From positions 5,931,822 through 5,995,821 of the forward strand of contig OZ025872.1 in assembly GCA_964019415.1 (NCBI GenBank): DNA of 64,000 nucleotides, written 5' to 3'. This document shows, piece after piece, positions 10,529 through 22,419 of this stretch. The position numbers and the translations under genes are program-made. The notes beneath the pieces are model-generated. The model had not been told where the DNA came from, searched no databases, and saw only the letters and a program-made list of their open reading frames with translations. Source of the stretch: Ianthella basta. Taxonomy: Eukaryota > Porifera > Demospongiae > Verongiida > Ianthellidae. Position 1 is the stretch's first letter, and every line of letters begins with the position of its first letter.

Positions 10529-11152
10529 TGTTGGCGCTTTTCGGTCATGTGAGAGGGCAATGACGTCATATAATATTATGGTCTCGCGTACTATTAATCA
10601 GTGCACAAAATTAGCCATGGTCAGCCGATAACTTATGTGACTGTAGCATGTGGAGAGATCGATGACTGCCATGATCACCTACAGTGAATTCGAATGAACA
10701 TAAATTAGTTAACTGACAATATACCCCGTTGCCATGGTAACCGCGCGAAAATATATCGCGTAAACAAGCCAGCCGGGATATAACAGGAGCTAAGAAGCAT
10801 ATATATGCACAGGGGCGCTTAAATCCTGTTATATCCCAGCCCAAATATGGAAGGTGTGAAAGATAACAAGAAATTGTTTTTGATAACAACGAAGGTGTCA
10901 AATCACACCAAAGCACACACAGAAATGCAGCAATTTGGAGTCAGCTTCAACTTTGCGTGGCTCCGGGAGAGTCCACAAAGCATTGAAAAGGAGAATACCT
11001 CACTCCACCATGCTGCAACCAATGCACGCAAGCCAAAAATGTAAAGTGGTTCGTAGCCGAGCTAGATTAACCATGTACGCGACCTGCACAGTGCACAAAT
11101 GAGAAACAGCAAGCTCGTGCACTAATTCGTACGCAAAGGTACCCAAACTCAC
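10529..11152. other. Upstream region of the oxygenase gene, no firm gene
   Basis: This holds the presumed promoter of the minus-strand oxygenase gene. A short plus-strand open frame (10847-11044, MEGVKDNKKLFLITTK...) is not supported by any family resemblance. The repeated word atatcccagc/gctgggatat near 10770-10845 forms a weak inverted pair. Confidence 0.3.
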
Positions 11153-11359
11153 TGCAGCAGTGGGAACGCACTGTTTTACGGAGAACAGAAATACGAACAG
11201 CGAGCGCAAAGAACCCTCGAAGGCCGAAAACGTCGCAGATGCCTCAATCACTTCACTGGCTTCTTTAGAGCGTTGCTCCAGCGGCTTAACAAAAGGCAAA
11301 AACTTCACAGCACTTGTGAATTCAACAAAACTTGACAGCCGCTCTTCAGAGCTGCCATC
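11153..11359 (-). CDS. Candidate internal exon, unrecognised
   Basis: An acceptor with a pyrimidine-rich lead (ctacttccag) precedes a 69-codon open frame. It reads DGSSEERLSSFVEFTSAVKF, then LPFVKPLEQRSKEASEVIEA and SATFSAFEGSLRSLFVFLFS, ending VKQCVPTAA at a good donor (gtgagt, 11147-11152). Composition is protein-like and locally CpG-rich, unlike the flanks. I do not recognise the family and found no partner exon with matching phase. Confidence 0.35.
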
Positions 11360-11418
11360 CTGGAAGTAGCCCGCCTTTCGAATAAGAGCCTAGACGCGCT
11401 AGGCGGGGTATATATCAC

Positions 11419-11515
11419 TTATACCACGGCGCTTCGGTGTATATGGATTTTAGACGCACTCGCCCTCGGGCATCGTGCGCCTAAAATCCATATACACCTC
11501 AGCGCCGTGGTATAA
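11419..11515. repeat. Long imperfect hairpin, 40-bp arms
   Basis: Arms 11419-11458 and 11476-11515 pair over 37 of 40 positions, with a 17-base spacer. The arms begin ttataccacggcgct. It could be a foldback remnant of a small DNA element. No target duplication is evident. Confidence 0.7.
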
Positions 11516-13855
11516 CTAATACTTACATCATGGATTATTTTACATCATATACTATTTGACAATCAAAACTTACATTTACATATTCTGTCATTATTACAAG
11601 CTATTTCATTGTGGACAGTTTGCTTTGGACCCACTATATAGTTAGCTATTATAACGTGTAGCATACCAAAGTCTACCTTAATCTCACCATCATTCAAATT
11701 AGCTAACAGCGCATGCACTACCTGCATCCCACCATCTCATTCATTAGCTTCTGCAACTCTTCACTTCCTTTGCTACATGCACACTGCCAGTACATGGTTA
11801 GTATCAATATATATGGCTAGCTGTAATGATATTTCTCCTTTAGCTAGTTATACTGCAATTCTATCTGACAATTAGCTAAGTCATTACAATCAGACCCTGT
11901 ATGCTGCATGGCCCCTTAACGGGGGGCTGCATGCATGCACTGCGCATGCCTCCTGGCTGTTCGCACTGAAGGGCTCTTCAGGTCAACACACCATCCATTT
12001 ATGCAGGCTTAGTCTATCTTTGATCCTTTGATCATGATCTTTATCTCTCTACGCGTCAGCCAGACAAATCAGTATTACAGGCAATTTCAAATTACATTCA
12101 CCAATATACACTTTGCGCACCTTCTCCAGTTTCATTCCTGTTCACCTGTTATGTCCTGCATGTACCTGTAACCAGCTACAATATAAGGCTTCATGCATTC
12201 TGAATATATAATATTATGCCCTATAACTAGCGTGTAAGGCAAGACCATTGGCAATTAACAACTGCATGTAAGTGGTTTGGTGTACAGGTTGTGCCTTTGT
12301 ACAAGTTGTGTAGGACACTTCAGGACCATAATATAGTAGACGTTCACAAGTCTCATAATCACTTTTTGTTTGGATAATGCAAATATATGGCTCATGCGCA
12401 TGTGCATGTAATGCAATTCCAACTGGTGCACAAAATCTGCCTCTGCATGTACATAAATAAATAGCTGCAGTGAGTCAGACATTCTTGGCCTGGATTCATA
12501 TATAGTGCTCAGGATTATATTTGGATGGTCTAGCAGGCCAGACTACGCCAGGGGCGTATGAAGCTGCACCATGCATGGCCTACCACGGTCTGTGCCCTGG
12601 CTAACCGCTTGTGCCAAGTGAAAATGGTCAAACTTGCAGCATAGCAGTAATAACATGAATTAGCCAGAAAGGCAATTATATGACTACTTCATGTAAGCAT
12701 TAATTGGAACTAGCTGCAGAATGCATTAGAAGGCATTTCACAAGACCAACAATCTTCCAATTATGAAGGGGCCTGCCCACAGATCCCCCTGTATAGAAAC
12801 TATATAGTACTGTTACGCCCAGAGACCCCACCAGGTGCCCGAGTTGCTCAAAATTCTATAGATACGCCACCAGACCATGGTATAGTGCCAGTAAAATATA
12901 ACGTCGGTGATCACAGAATTCACTACTAGAATGAAGGTGGCTGCATGGCATTAAGAATTATCAACACACAGACTTCCTCAACGATATAGAAATAATAAAA
13001 TTTTCTACCATGGTCCCTACATGCAAGAATGTCGCACCATGTAATTCCTACACCTTGAATGTAGGGACGATGGTTAATGCTCCACCATGTAACAGCCTTG
13101 TTTCTGTACTTTTGTGCCATCCCTACATCCTTGCGATTTTTGTAGAAAAGTTTTATTATTTCTAGTTTCTGTACTTTTTATGGTGTGCAAGCTGCACGTG
13201 CTAAGTGCCACTAGAGGACATCCATGCAGGTTATAGTATAGGACCTTATTTCTGTAATCCTGGAGCTCGAGATGTCAGCTATCTCCTAGCTCCTGCGCCA
13301 GCTCACCTAAGAACTTAGAAACAGTAACTGGAAGTTAGCCGAGTAAAATGGTGGGATATGCACATCCACGGTTGACCTTTTGAAATGACGCACAAGCTAA
13401 CTTCAGCCTATGCCCTTGACTCATATACACCTCAAACGGCCTCCTGACGGTGTTGGCTGCTTTTGGACAGTAACTGAAGGAAAAGTAAGTGGAAAACTGC
13501 CGTTCCTCAACGTCATCATAAAATGGCGTCTTGCATGTAGCAACATCTTCCGAAAGACTCGGTAATGCCAATGTGTGAACAATATGCTATCGGAGGCTAT
13601 ACTTCGAAAGAATACAGTTCGGTCAATTTGCAGTAGTTTCGTCTTCGAATTAGTTTGATAGCTAATTCAATGAAGAATATGAATAATAAATTATGAAGAC
13701 AAAAATGCATGTTTTCGAGTGTCATTTTCTCGCTGACAGACCACGTTCGCTTGCCTTCCAGGTCAGTTTAGTGTATGAATATTTCGTATTTAGCCCTACA
13801 TAGCCTCGTTTTGGTGGTTTTCAACACTTTTTGCGATTTCGTCCCAATGATAATG
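11516..13855. other. Non-coding stretch with two dispersed-repeat pieces
   Basis: No gene was recognised. The segment near 11905-12010 (cctggctgttcgcactgaag) resembles 22340-22425. The segment near 12525-12625 (agcaggccagactacgccag) resembles 24580-24665, in the same orientation. The rest holds nothing I can name. Confidence 0.45.
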
Positions 13856-14420
13856 TACCGTATTGTCTCTATTATTTTGGTTCCCTAATTGTCTGGCACC
13901 CGCCTAAATAGAGTCGGATCATACTCGAATTTTTGACGAAATATGGCTGCCCCTTATTGTTCGTCTAGGACTCTAATAAGCCGTCGTCAGCTGCGGAGTC
14001 TAATGAATCATTGGCTGCTGTGACCATGATAATGATTGCCACGGATAGAGACTTCAAACATGAATAAGGTGAGCGCGACTTCAATGAAAAGTCTAAGGCC
14101 CAGCTGCATTGGTGGCGGCCGTTTTCAATTTTGCTCATGTAGGCTATTCGTTGAAGTCATGCTCACCTAATTCATGTTCAAAGTAGTGTTGTATTAACTG
14201 CAGCCTCCCACTGCTCCATGTAAGCATGATACCAAAGCACTAACAGCTGCCTCGACTGTAAGCGCGAGAATTCAAGAATTCCAATTATTCCATAGCGTAC
14301 TCTAATTAGTCATCATAATCTCCTAATGTTTCGTTGTGCTTCCAGTCGCAACCAATATATCCCTAAGTGCCGACTTGGATCTGCATTTTGTTCTGCCAAA
14401 AAATTAGGGACACTACGGTA
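13856..14420. mobile_element. Non-autonomous TA-ended DNA element (mariner-like MITE)
   Basis: The ends are inverted: taccgtattgtctctattat on the left and the reverse complement taccgtagtgtccctaattt on the right. Both start at a TA, as expected of Tc1/mariner-type insertion. A second inverted pair of about 38 bp lies inside (around 14058-14100 and 14145-14185, acatgaataaggtgagc). There is no coding capacity. The element is 565 bp. Confidence 0.6.
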
Positions 14421-15190
14421 TTGTAAATTCGAAACACCCTGTATCATCTCTACATAGAGTATTATCGTACTCTCTGATATCTACATGTGCATACAAAGCA
14501 CAGCCCTTCCATGCAACTGCAAAGAGAGGAGAACTCAGCATTCCTTGATTTGAGATGGTAATAAGTAGTAGTAAAAGTAGCAGGCAATCATGGGTTACCC
14601 TATTATAGTATGAACACTGCATGTCATCAAAGTGTATGAGTCAACCTGTCAAAGGAATGCACATAGGTGGCATCTCCCAATGGTCATGGATTATTTCATA
14701 CAATTATTATGTAGCCAATCCAGAAGATATGATCATGTATGACTAACTGGCTGGCTGATATATATGTGTGCATGCATGTCAATGTCTGGACCATTCATGC
14801 AATTGACCAAGAAGAATGACTTCAAGCAGCAATGCAAGCATTAGCATAGTATAAAATCTAAACATGGAATAGATGGTAAGTGACAACTCACACAATCACA
14901 TTATATGGGAGTACAATGATTTGTGCATAACAGAAATGGAACATACATAGTTCAATAGTTCAAAGGTGACTTGGTATGCAAAAACACCTGAGAACAGTAT
15001 ATCTATATACCAATATAGTAGGACATATTTAATTAAAACAGTCACATGTGCACAACTGCAAAGTAGTAATCAAAAGAGTATGTAAACAGCTCAAGACCTA
15101 CAGCAATGCTGAGCAGCAGATAACACAAAAGTACAACGGTAGTGCATAAAATGGTGTCAACTCAAAGAAACAGCCAATTGTACATATGTT
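14421..15190. other. 3' flank of the second oxygenase copy
   Basis: The stretch 14760-15190 is recognisably related to 44150-44500 and 63040-63400, all downstream of oxygenase last exons. The duplications therefore carried the gene's 3' flank. No gene was found. Confidence 0.5.
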
Positions 15191-16113
15191 TCATGGTTCA
15201 TCGTCATCTGCGAGGCAAGGTCGCTTCGCTGAAGGCTCTGTGCTGTTTGCATCATTTAAAGCCCTCAGTCAGGGTAGCATTAGCAAGTTCGTGATCTGAT
15301 TCTGCTTCTTATGCTGCTTAGGCCAAAGAAGCAGGGCTGCCTGGCTGTACCACTTATCCATAGATGCTCCATCATTGCCTGTGTACAGATCCACGCTCAC
15401 ACCGTCAGGCTCATCATCCAGAAGATGGTCCAGAGCAGTAGCTGGTGTCATGTTAACATGAAGATCCAACCAATCAGCCTCTTTGCCACTAGGGGACACC
15501 AAATGCTTTGCTCTGACATGATAGTATGGAGTGCTTTCATTGTCGGGAGCCTCATGAAACAGCGAATATCCCCCTGCATGGTTTCTAGTCCAATGCATTG
15601 TAGGATGACTACTGTAAGTTTCAATGAGGTTGACAAGGCAAAGGTACAGATCGAGTTCAGCTTCTTCGCTAGCCATCCTTAAAAGGTCTACCTTCGCTCG
15701 ATCCAAACCCTTGAGATTAGAGAAAGACATGCTTGCCTCACAGCACTTGTGATCGAGAGCAAGTGCTATGGGCTCAATTTCAGCAGAGTGTGCTGCCCAT
15801 CCTTCAATGCATCGGCTGTATGTCTGACCAACTGTGTGTTACTGACAGGAGCAGGGCAATGTCCTGATCCACTGTGAATTAGGTTGTACACCAGGCACAA
15901 ACGGTAACCCTTGGTTACTGCGTGCAGTTCATGTTGGCAGTCGGCGAAAAAGGCAGCATAGTTAAAGCAAGTGCTTCCTATTAGGCTGCTGAAGTCAAAG
16001 GTGTGTTCACTCCCTGCATGCTTCACTTGCAACTGCCCCCCCTCATACTGAGACGGCAGCAGGATGATGAGTGTCCCAAACATGCCCTCAGCTTTCTCAG
16101 TATCTCGATGTGG
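15191..16113 (-). pseudogene. Decayed second copy of the 2OG oxygenase gene, exon 2
   Basis: It begins, like the intact copy, with PHRDTEKAEGMFGTLIILLP after a tatag acceptor, and keeps ADCQHELHAVTKGYR. A one-base deletion near 15800 shifts the frame (KDGQHTLL instead of a WAAH-like continuation). After WPKQ about 300 codons present in the intact copy are missing. The remaining tail contains a TGA where the paralogue has Arg (CGA) before LRALNDANSTEPSAKRPC. It keeps HxD, distal His and Arg but cannot encode a full protein. It pairs with exon 1 at 19274-19718. Confidence 0.8.
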
Positions 16114-16248
16114 CTATATATAGAAGCAGGGTAGAGGAAACTAGTGTAGTGCATAGTGCATGAGTTGACATGTAGGCTTGCCATATATGATATATAATAC
16201 ATGTGCACTCAACACACAGACAACTACAATCTGGATAATTAATTTAAG

Positions 16249-16383
16249 TTACACTGATAAATCAGGGGCGCCGGAACTGGTCCGGCAGGTGTCGGACCAG
16301 CTCTCATAGTCGTGAGTCTTCTCTACTTCAACAATCAAGTCCATGATACAACTAACTCCAACAATCGCAAGCACTTCGGCCAT
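16249..16383 (-). CDS. Short ORF with good start context, unrecognised
   Basis: The ATG has a strong context (acaaagATGGCC). It opens MAEVLAIVGVSCIMDLIVEV and continues EKTHDYESWSDTCRTSSG to a stop after 44 codons. It may be a first coding exon whose donor I could not fix, or chance. It lies inside the presumed intron of the decayed oxygenase copy. Confidence 0.2.
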   Translation of the reverse strand: MAEVLAIVGVSCIMDLIVEVEKTHDYESWSDTCRTSSGAPDLSV

Positions 16384-17129
16384 CTTTGTTTACAAACTGT
16401 AACTGAATTGCAGTCGGCAGGTATCAAAGCGTCAATTAACATTTGACTCCCCCCGATTCCTGGAGGTATTGAACATCGACACTTGGCAGATCTACCAGTC
16501 TTACTTCCTGCCCTTTGCATGCGCAATATAAAATGGCTGGAAGTGGGTCTGGTTCACGTCAGACTAGCAGGAGGCCGAACTGAGGATTAGATTAGGTCTG
16601 AGCGGAAAGCTCATTTTGAAGCCAGGCTCACTCGCTCCCAAAGCTTTTTCCATCAGCCAGAGATGAGACATCAGGGTCAAAGGCATGGTGCTCGAAATCT
16701 ATTCATGGAGAATTGTTTGCAACAGCCCATGTACAGCAGAGAGAAAGTTCCAGTTCATCGAAAGTCCACCAAAACAGGTACCAACCTCAACAGCAGCCGC
16801 GGCTAAACCACCCACCAGCTGCAGCCCTCTGCAGTGACTAGCACCGACCTGACAAGGCAGAGGCCATTGAATGAGATTGTTCTCGTGTCGTTGTGTCGTT
16901 GTGGACATGATATTCACAAATAATGTGCGATACTGTGACAAAGAAAGCAGCTGCAGTGGCTATATTCTATATACAGAGCCTTTCTAATAATGGTGGCAGA
17001 GAACGCTCCATTTTGCAAGAAGGCTCTAATTTTTGCAAGAAGACAACAAAGAAGATCATATTGTCTCCTAATTTTCAAAAGGTTAGATTTGAAATGCAGA
17101 AATAGTTCACGAATTTCTAGAATACTTAC

Positions 17130-17343
17130 GGTATTCGTTGTTGTCCAAATGGTGTTCTTTGTTGTTGGGGTGTTCACCATGGTTGCTGAGGAAGGGCTCG
17201 TACTGGTAAGGCTCTACAAGTCTATCATCATTTTCATCGCTCTCCTCCATTGCTATTTCACTTGTGGATTTGCTCCTGTGCTCATCGTAAGACGAGGACG
17301 AGCAGCAGAGCTTGAACTCCTCGTTCATCTCACTGGTAGACAT
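17130..17343 (-). CDS. First exon of a P2X7-tail-like protein (EPYQYEP motif)
   Basis: The exon starts MSTSEMNEEFKLCCSSSSYD and carries an acidic, serine-rich stretch followed by RLVEPYQYEPFLSNH. It ends in NNEY plus one base at a strong donor (gtaagta, 17123-17129). An acidic N-terminus followed by an EPYQFEP-like motif is typical of the many non-receptor P2X7-C-terminal-like proteins in sponges, cnidarians and fish. The zinc-binding part expected downstream was not found, so the gene may be incomplete. It lies within the presumed intron of the second oxygenase copy, same strand. Confidence 0.45.
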
Positions 17344-18570
17344 AATAAAAAATCTCTTCACTGCTTGTGACGTTAAACAATAATGTAAGATGTTTCGTCT
17401 CCCACACATTAATTAGCCTTTTAGCAGATAACAAGGACTATAACTCACCCATCTTGCGTGTAATGACACTAAATGGGTGTCAATGGTTAAGTTATTTTAG
17501 CCTCTTTCATTTGAGACTAACTTGCTTTAACATGTCAGGGGCCTTTTCAGTGACTTTCACAGTGTGTGTGTGCAATAGGCAAAGTGGAACTACTTACAAG
17601 TTCGGCGGTGCTTATGGCTCATGTGAAGTGGTTCTGCTGTATTTCAGCATTCCATGGCTGCCAGGCTTGCCATGCATGTCGCCCTTTTGTGCCATGATGG
17701 ACTTGAAATATTGCGTGGATTCACAGTGTGCAGAAGTGGCGTGATTTGGCTAACTGAAAAGACGACTGAGTCTTTGGTTCTGCTTGTACATTGTAAATAA
17801 ATCCTTGGTAAGTAAATGCAGGTGTCTGTTGAAATTAGTCTATCTGGCTTAAAGGGTTAGATATCAATACGATACAAAATATCGCTGTGTATTTCCACCA
17901 GTTGGTAAGCGACAATGGTCTAACTCAGTCACTGCATGGTTACTGGCCTCTATGTCCACCAAGCACACCAATTCCAAGCAGGATTGAGCTTGTACATAGT
18001 TCCAGAGATATCCACAAAAGCTTGATAAATGGCAAAAATAATCCACTGGGTAACTCCGTGAATTTCTGAAATGGTGATTGTCTGAGGAAGATAGCGAACA
18101 AATTGTCATGTTTTGTGAGGATTGAGATGACAACTGGATGGCACCATTGAGTCTCTGGCCATTCATTCAGCAAGAATGTTGGTGGCAACAATGAATTTGC
18201 TACTAAAATAGACATCACAGATGATACAATTGTACAGAGACAATTTCATGAAGTACTAAACCGGAGCGTGAGACTGATCCGGGCGCGGAACAAGGCTGCA
18301 AGAGGAAGTTCGGTACATTGTTTGTAACTGTGGAGACGGTCTTCTTGTATATTTAGAGTGAGAATGAAGGGAAAACTAAAGTTACTTGGAGTAACTGCCA
18401 TACCACTAGAGGAAGTTGCTCCACTGCTGCAGCATGGAAGACGTATTACGTTTCAGTGTGCCTGTGAGGAATTCACCATAGAATCAGCATGTTGTGTGCC
18501 AGAATACAACTAGATTGTCAGCATATTTCAAAAGTTAAAATCTTTTGAAGTTGAAACTCACGTGCTGGTT
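17344..18570. other. Intergenic or intronic, no firm gene
   Basis: A 125-codon plus-strand frame (17367-17744) and a 50-codon frame (18364-18513, MKGKLKLLGVTAIPLEEVAP) show no family resemblance. I treat both as chance. Confidence 0.3.
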
Positions 18571-18572
18571 GG

Positions 18573-18928
18573 TTGTTATAAGCACATCTCCCCCATTATA
18601 AGCGCATAACCTCTGTTAAGCGCATATTTCTTTATCAGTTTTTCACCCTAATTGTTAGGCGCATAGTGTTTTCAGGGGTTCACCACTTCTATAAGGTGCA
18701 TAAAAGGACTCCCAGGTAACCTATCCACTTTTCTGAAGTGTAATAATGACTATAAGCTAGTAAAATAACGCTTGAATGAGAACTCACTTACTGCACTATG
18801 CGGCGGCCATCTTGATATGACGTTTGCATATCATTGTAATTTCTTGAACCACTCGTTTGTTCAGCGCATATCCTTTATTAGGCACATATTTTCTTCCTGC
18901 CAGAGCCATAAGCGCATGCGTTTAACAA
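18573..18928. mobile_element. Probable MITE with ataagcgcat-rich ends
   Basis: The left end begins gttgttataagcacatctcc and repeats the word aagcgcat. The right end in reverse complement begins gttgttaaacgcatgcgctt. The interior contains gcggcggccatctt and gacgtttgcatatc, also found inside the element at 53108-53431. There is no coding potential. Exact ends are uncertain. Confidence 0.4.
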
Positions 18929-19273
18929 CTGATCAGTACGGCATGGTTTAGCCAACCTGTGCCGTAGTAATGCCATTATTGCAAAATAGTGGTTAACTCT
19001 TGCACAATGATGTCTATAGTGCAGCAAGCAAAGTATGGATTGCCCGAATTCGCAAGGTTTTGCTTGTATGGCTCGTTCTTGCTATGCTTTCACAGAGTAC
19101 CTAAGCGATATCCTTTGAGTGAGCAAACATCTTGTCTCTAAAGTTAGGCTGACGTTATATAGCGATACCTCAGCAGAAGCCACAACTATATAAGCTTACG
19201 ACTTATACAGACAGGTATGCACCACACCAACATACATGTGCACCACTAACGCTACATGCACACACACACACAC

Positions 19274-19718
19274 CTTAAAGAAGCTCCCTTCCTCATACAG
19301 CAATAGTTTATACAATTGGCAGGTGACACTGGCAGTGGAGGCACATCCCATGGAGTTCCACCTTCACCTGGGACACCAGATCGCTAAGGCGCTCCTCCCA
19401 ATCAAGATTCAAGATAACGAAGTTATCTGGATTCAGCTGCCTAGTCTTCCTCACCGCTGTGTCAACGAGCGTTTTTTCTCCGTGGCCATAAGGGGCCTGA
19501 GAGCACTTCCCTATGACCGCTCTCGCCTGCTGTCCAGGAAGCGGTAGGCCAAGTAGGTCATCCAATCCAGGGACGCACAAGGCTGGAAGGGGTAGGGAAA
19601 TGGAACCTCCGCACGCGAAATCGCCGGGGTTCTTCACCGACTGAAGACATCTCTTCAGTCGGCGAATTTCGTCCTCGATTTCGTCCCATTTTATTCCTTT
19701 ACTCACGGTGGCCTGCAA
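19274..19718 (-). pseudogene. Decayed second copy of the 2OG oxygenase gene, exon 1
   Basis: It matches 10043-10528 closely: NPGDFACGGSISLPLPAL, QAPYGHGEKTLVDTAVRKTR, LYKLLLYEEGSFFK, then the same phase-0 donor (gtgtgt, followed by a short (GT)n). A four-base insertion near 19346, between VKVEL and GCASTA, breaks the frame. The N-terminus before CLQSVK differs from the intact copy, so the true start is unclear. With 15191-16113 it forms a tandem, same-orientation duplicate of the intact gene. Confidence 0.8.
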
Positions 19719-20076
19719 GATACGCCGACAATTGCGCAGACCTGCTCGTGCGGCTCAAGGCCACAAAGAGGTAGGCCAAGAATGACGTTTACTCCATCCA
19801 CGCGCGAACCTGGGCAAAAAAGCGAAGCCAGAAACGAACCTCCACATCACACTGACCATTGCTGACCATTAAGTAATGGTCATGAAGTATTGCACAATTC
19901 TGACCTGCGGGTATTCATAACATATACAATGAGCAGTTGAGTGTTCGCTATCATATTATAGTAAAACATTGAATGCATGCAAATAAAGATATAATTATAT
20001 CATGATGTCACATTTATACAGTGTTTGTTCTTGATGATAAACTTTCTTATTAATAGGTTTCAAATTCTGGAATTGA

Positions 20077-20583
20077 AATGCAAAGAAATTCTATGCCATT
20101 GATAGGAATGATATCACTCCACTGGTACCTGACCCACCATCTCCATACGCAAAGAAGAGGAGTCAAGAATGGTATGACAGTGAGCTTGACTCAATCGTGA
20201 GCACCTTGGAAGTAGTAGAACAGAATATCATCGAGAAGCTCGACAGTATTTTTGAAGTGACAAAGGACAGCACTATCCCTCTGGGACTGAAAATGGCACT
20301 CAAAGAAGCCTTTCAATGCAAAACCTGCCTTCGATCAGAATCTCTACCAGCTATGGTTGCCACATGTTGTGTCCAGATGATTGAGTGTCAGGCTTGTACG
20401 GACATGTACACATGGTACAGTGGTGCAGAAATGCTACAGAAGACGTGCCCTGCTTGCCGAGCTGAAAGAGCAGTTGTAGAACTTAGCCAGCTAAGAGGAA
20501 TGGACAGCCTGATTGGTCAGGTGAAATGCCTCTTCCAAGCTGAAGAGAAGAAACTGATCAGGACGTGGGCATGCCATCAGTAG
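20077..20583 (+). CDS. Last exon of a degenerate RING-type zinc-finger protein
   Basis: The open frame enters after a possible acceptor (tgcaaag, 20079-20085) and reads YAIDRNDITPLVPDPPSPYA, then KKRSQEWYDSELDSIVS, and a helical stretch to FQCKTCLR. The cysteines follow as CKTC, CC, ECQAC and CPACRAE, a RING-like or U-box-like arrangement in which the histidine position is not obvious. It stops at 20583 after ACHQ. Such proteins are common uncharacterised genes in sponges and cnidarians. The GTG at 20197 is internal to the open frame and is not a likely start. Upstream exons were not identified. Confidence 0.5.
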   Translation, partial: NAKKFYAIDRNDITPLVPDPPSPYAKKRSQEWYDSELDSIVSTLEVVEQNIIEKLDSIFEVTKDSTIPLGLKMALKEAFQCKTCLRSESLPAMVATCCVQMIECQACTDMYTWYSGAEMLQKTCPACRAERAVVELSQLRGMDSLIGQVKCLFQAEEKKLIRTWACHQ

Positions 20584-22400
20584 CACCCATGCATGGCAAG
20601 CGTTGTTCTGCAGGATGACAGTGACGACATTCAGGAGCTACCTATGTAGCCATTTGAAACTGTTACCAGTAGATTTAAGGATCAACAATATAGAGTGCGC
20701 TGCTGCTGACCATAAATTATGATCATTGACGAAGTATAATAGCTGACACCTTCACATTTCTTGAGTTTGACTTCAAATCATTCACTCTTACTCCTTTTAA
20801 AATTATCTCTTTTATTAAATTACTTGTAGAATCATCATTTGTGTTGTTCTTTTAATGGTAAAATGAGCATTACCTTGTGAGTGTTGAATGATGTATAGAT
20901 ACATAGCTAGATGAATATGTATAGGGAGGCACGTAGGTAGGTAGGTAGATAAGTAGAAACCCCAATAGAAGGATCACAACATAGGTGTGACTGTGCTCTT
21001 CCTGCAACACTCCCTCTTTGTGCAGCCACAGCTGGTTGTGTACTAACAAAATTAATAAGGCTCACTTCATGCAGGTTATGTTGTATATAACTGCAGTATT
21101 ACCTTGACAGCTGTATGCACCATAATTATTATACTTAATGCCGCTATTGCACCATTCACCACATGACTGAGGCATTGCATTGAGCATATGCATGCTCAGT
21201 ATGACAGGAAATGATTGATGTCTGGCCGGATGTACCCTGGTAGATGACACGTTTTGTAGTTATGCTGGGAACAGACGGAAGTGATAATGTCTAGCCACAT
21301 GTCACTAATGACATGTGAGTATAACAGGCTGCTACTGGGGCATGGTTGTATTGTCACAGATACACTGTTGCAGCATCAGTGCAACTCACTCACAAAATAC
21401 ACAACAGTAAGGTTGCCAATTTAGCTATTTGACACATTACTGTAACAATGCCCTTTCTGTACATGCACACAATTCTCAGACCTTGTCAGCACACACACAC
21501 ACACAAGTACAATGCGAAAGTACCTCAAATGTCACTATTGCAGTTGTACAAATTCGCTGAGTAAATGGTACGTGGCAGAACAAGCTTCATAGCTTCGTGA
21601 GAGGCCATGGAGCTGTAAGGCTATAATTAAGGCAGAGACCTAAGCGCCCAGTCCAGATCCTTCAAAGCGCCTCTTCGCTGGAACAGAAGTATCAGACATC
21701 ACGCTCGTGTCTATTTAGGAATGTGCTCGGTTCAAAATGGTGTCTCCTATCTTAATGTATTAGCGCGCTTGGCGAAACTAGTCAAACCGTGGCAAAGAAT
21801 AACAACTGAAGGACATGTATAAGCTTTTATCAAATTAAGGATCAAAAATCACAATGGACCCAAAGTCAACCTGGAGTACATGTAAGAAGAAAGCGTCGCA
21901 TGCCGCTGGTACACCTAATTTTCTTGTAGCTATACATGGGACTATATAGCTGCTGGAGATTTAGGTATATGCAGCTACAAGGAAGTTAGGAACTTCACAG
22001 AAATGTGGTTCGTCAGGGTGCTGAATTACTCTTGCTTGTTTCTATGCTTTCCCAGCCAGCCATTCCTAAATCCTTTTAATTCTAAAGGAATTTTATGCTG
22101 CAGTAGTTTTTAGAAGAGCTGACTGTCTGCCTCTTGTTTGGATGTTGGAAAAACGAAAGTGGGATTTCCTATTTTGGGTTTTGGGTTTTGGTTTGGAAAA
22201 CTAAAAAGTAAATCAAATCTGGGCCTCCAGGGGACCATTACAAAAAAAACCCAAAATTTGGACTTCCAGTCATTTTCTTTTTCCTGTTTCAGAGGTACAG
22301 TTTGAAAAAGGAATGGCGAAAAGATCCACGAATTCCTTGGGGGCTGTATGCATGCAATGCCCCCTGGCTGTTCACACTAAAAGGCTCTTTGGGTCAACAC
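20584..22400. other. Non-coding stretch
   Basis: No gene was recognised. It has a short (aggt)n run near 20930-20955 and a G/T-rich run (ttttggg repeated) near 22170-22195. The last about 80 bp resemble the dispersed repeat at 11905-12010. Confidence 0.4.
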
Positions 22401-22419
22401 ACCATTTATGCAGGCTAAA

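Noticed and set aside
19250-19275. Short (CA)n at the exon 1 donor of the dead oxygenase copy as a regulatory element
   Set aside because: It is just a microsatellite beginning at the gtgtgt donor. Nothing further supports a function.
20197-20583. GTG at 20197 as start of the RING-like protein
   Set aside because: The frame is open and protein-like for 40 codons upstream, and a eukaryotic GTG start is unlikely. An upstream exon junction is more plausible.
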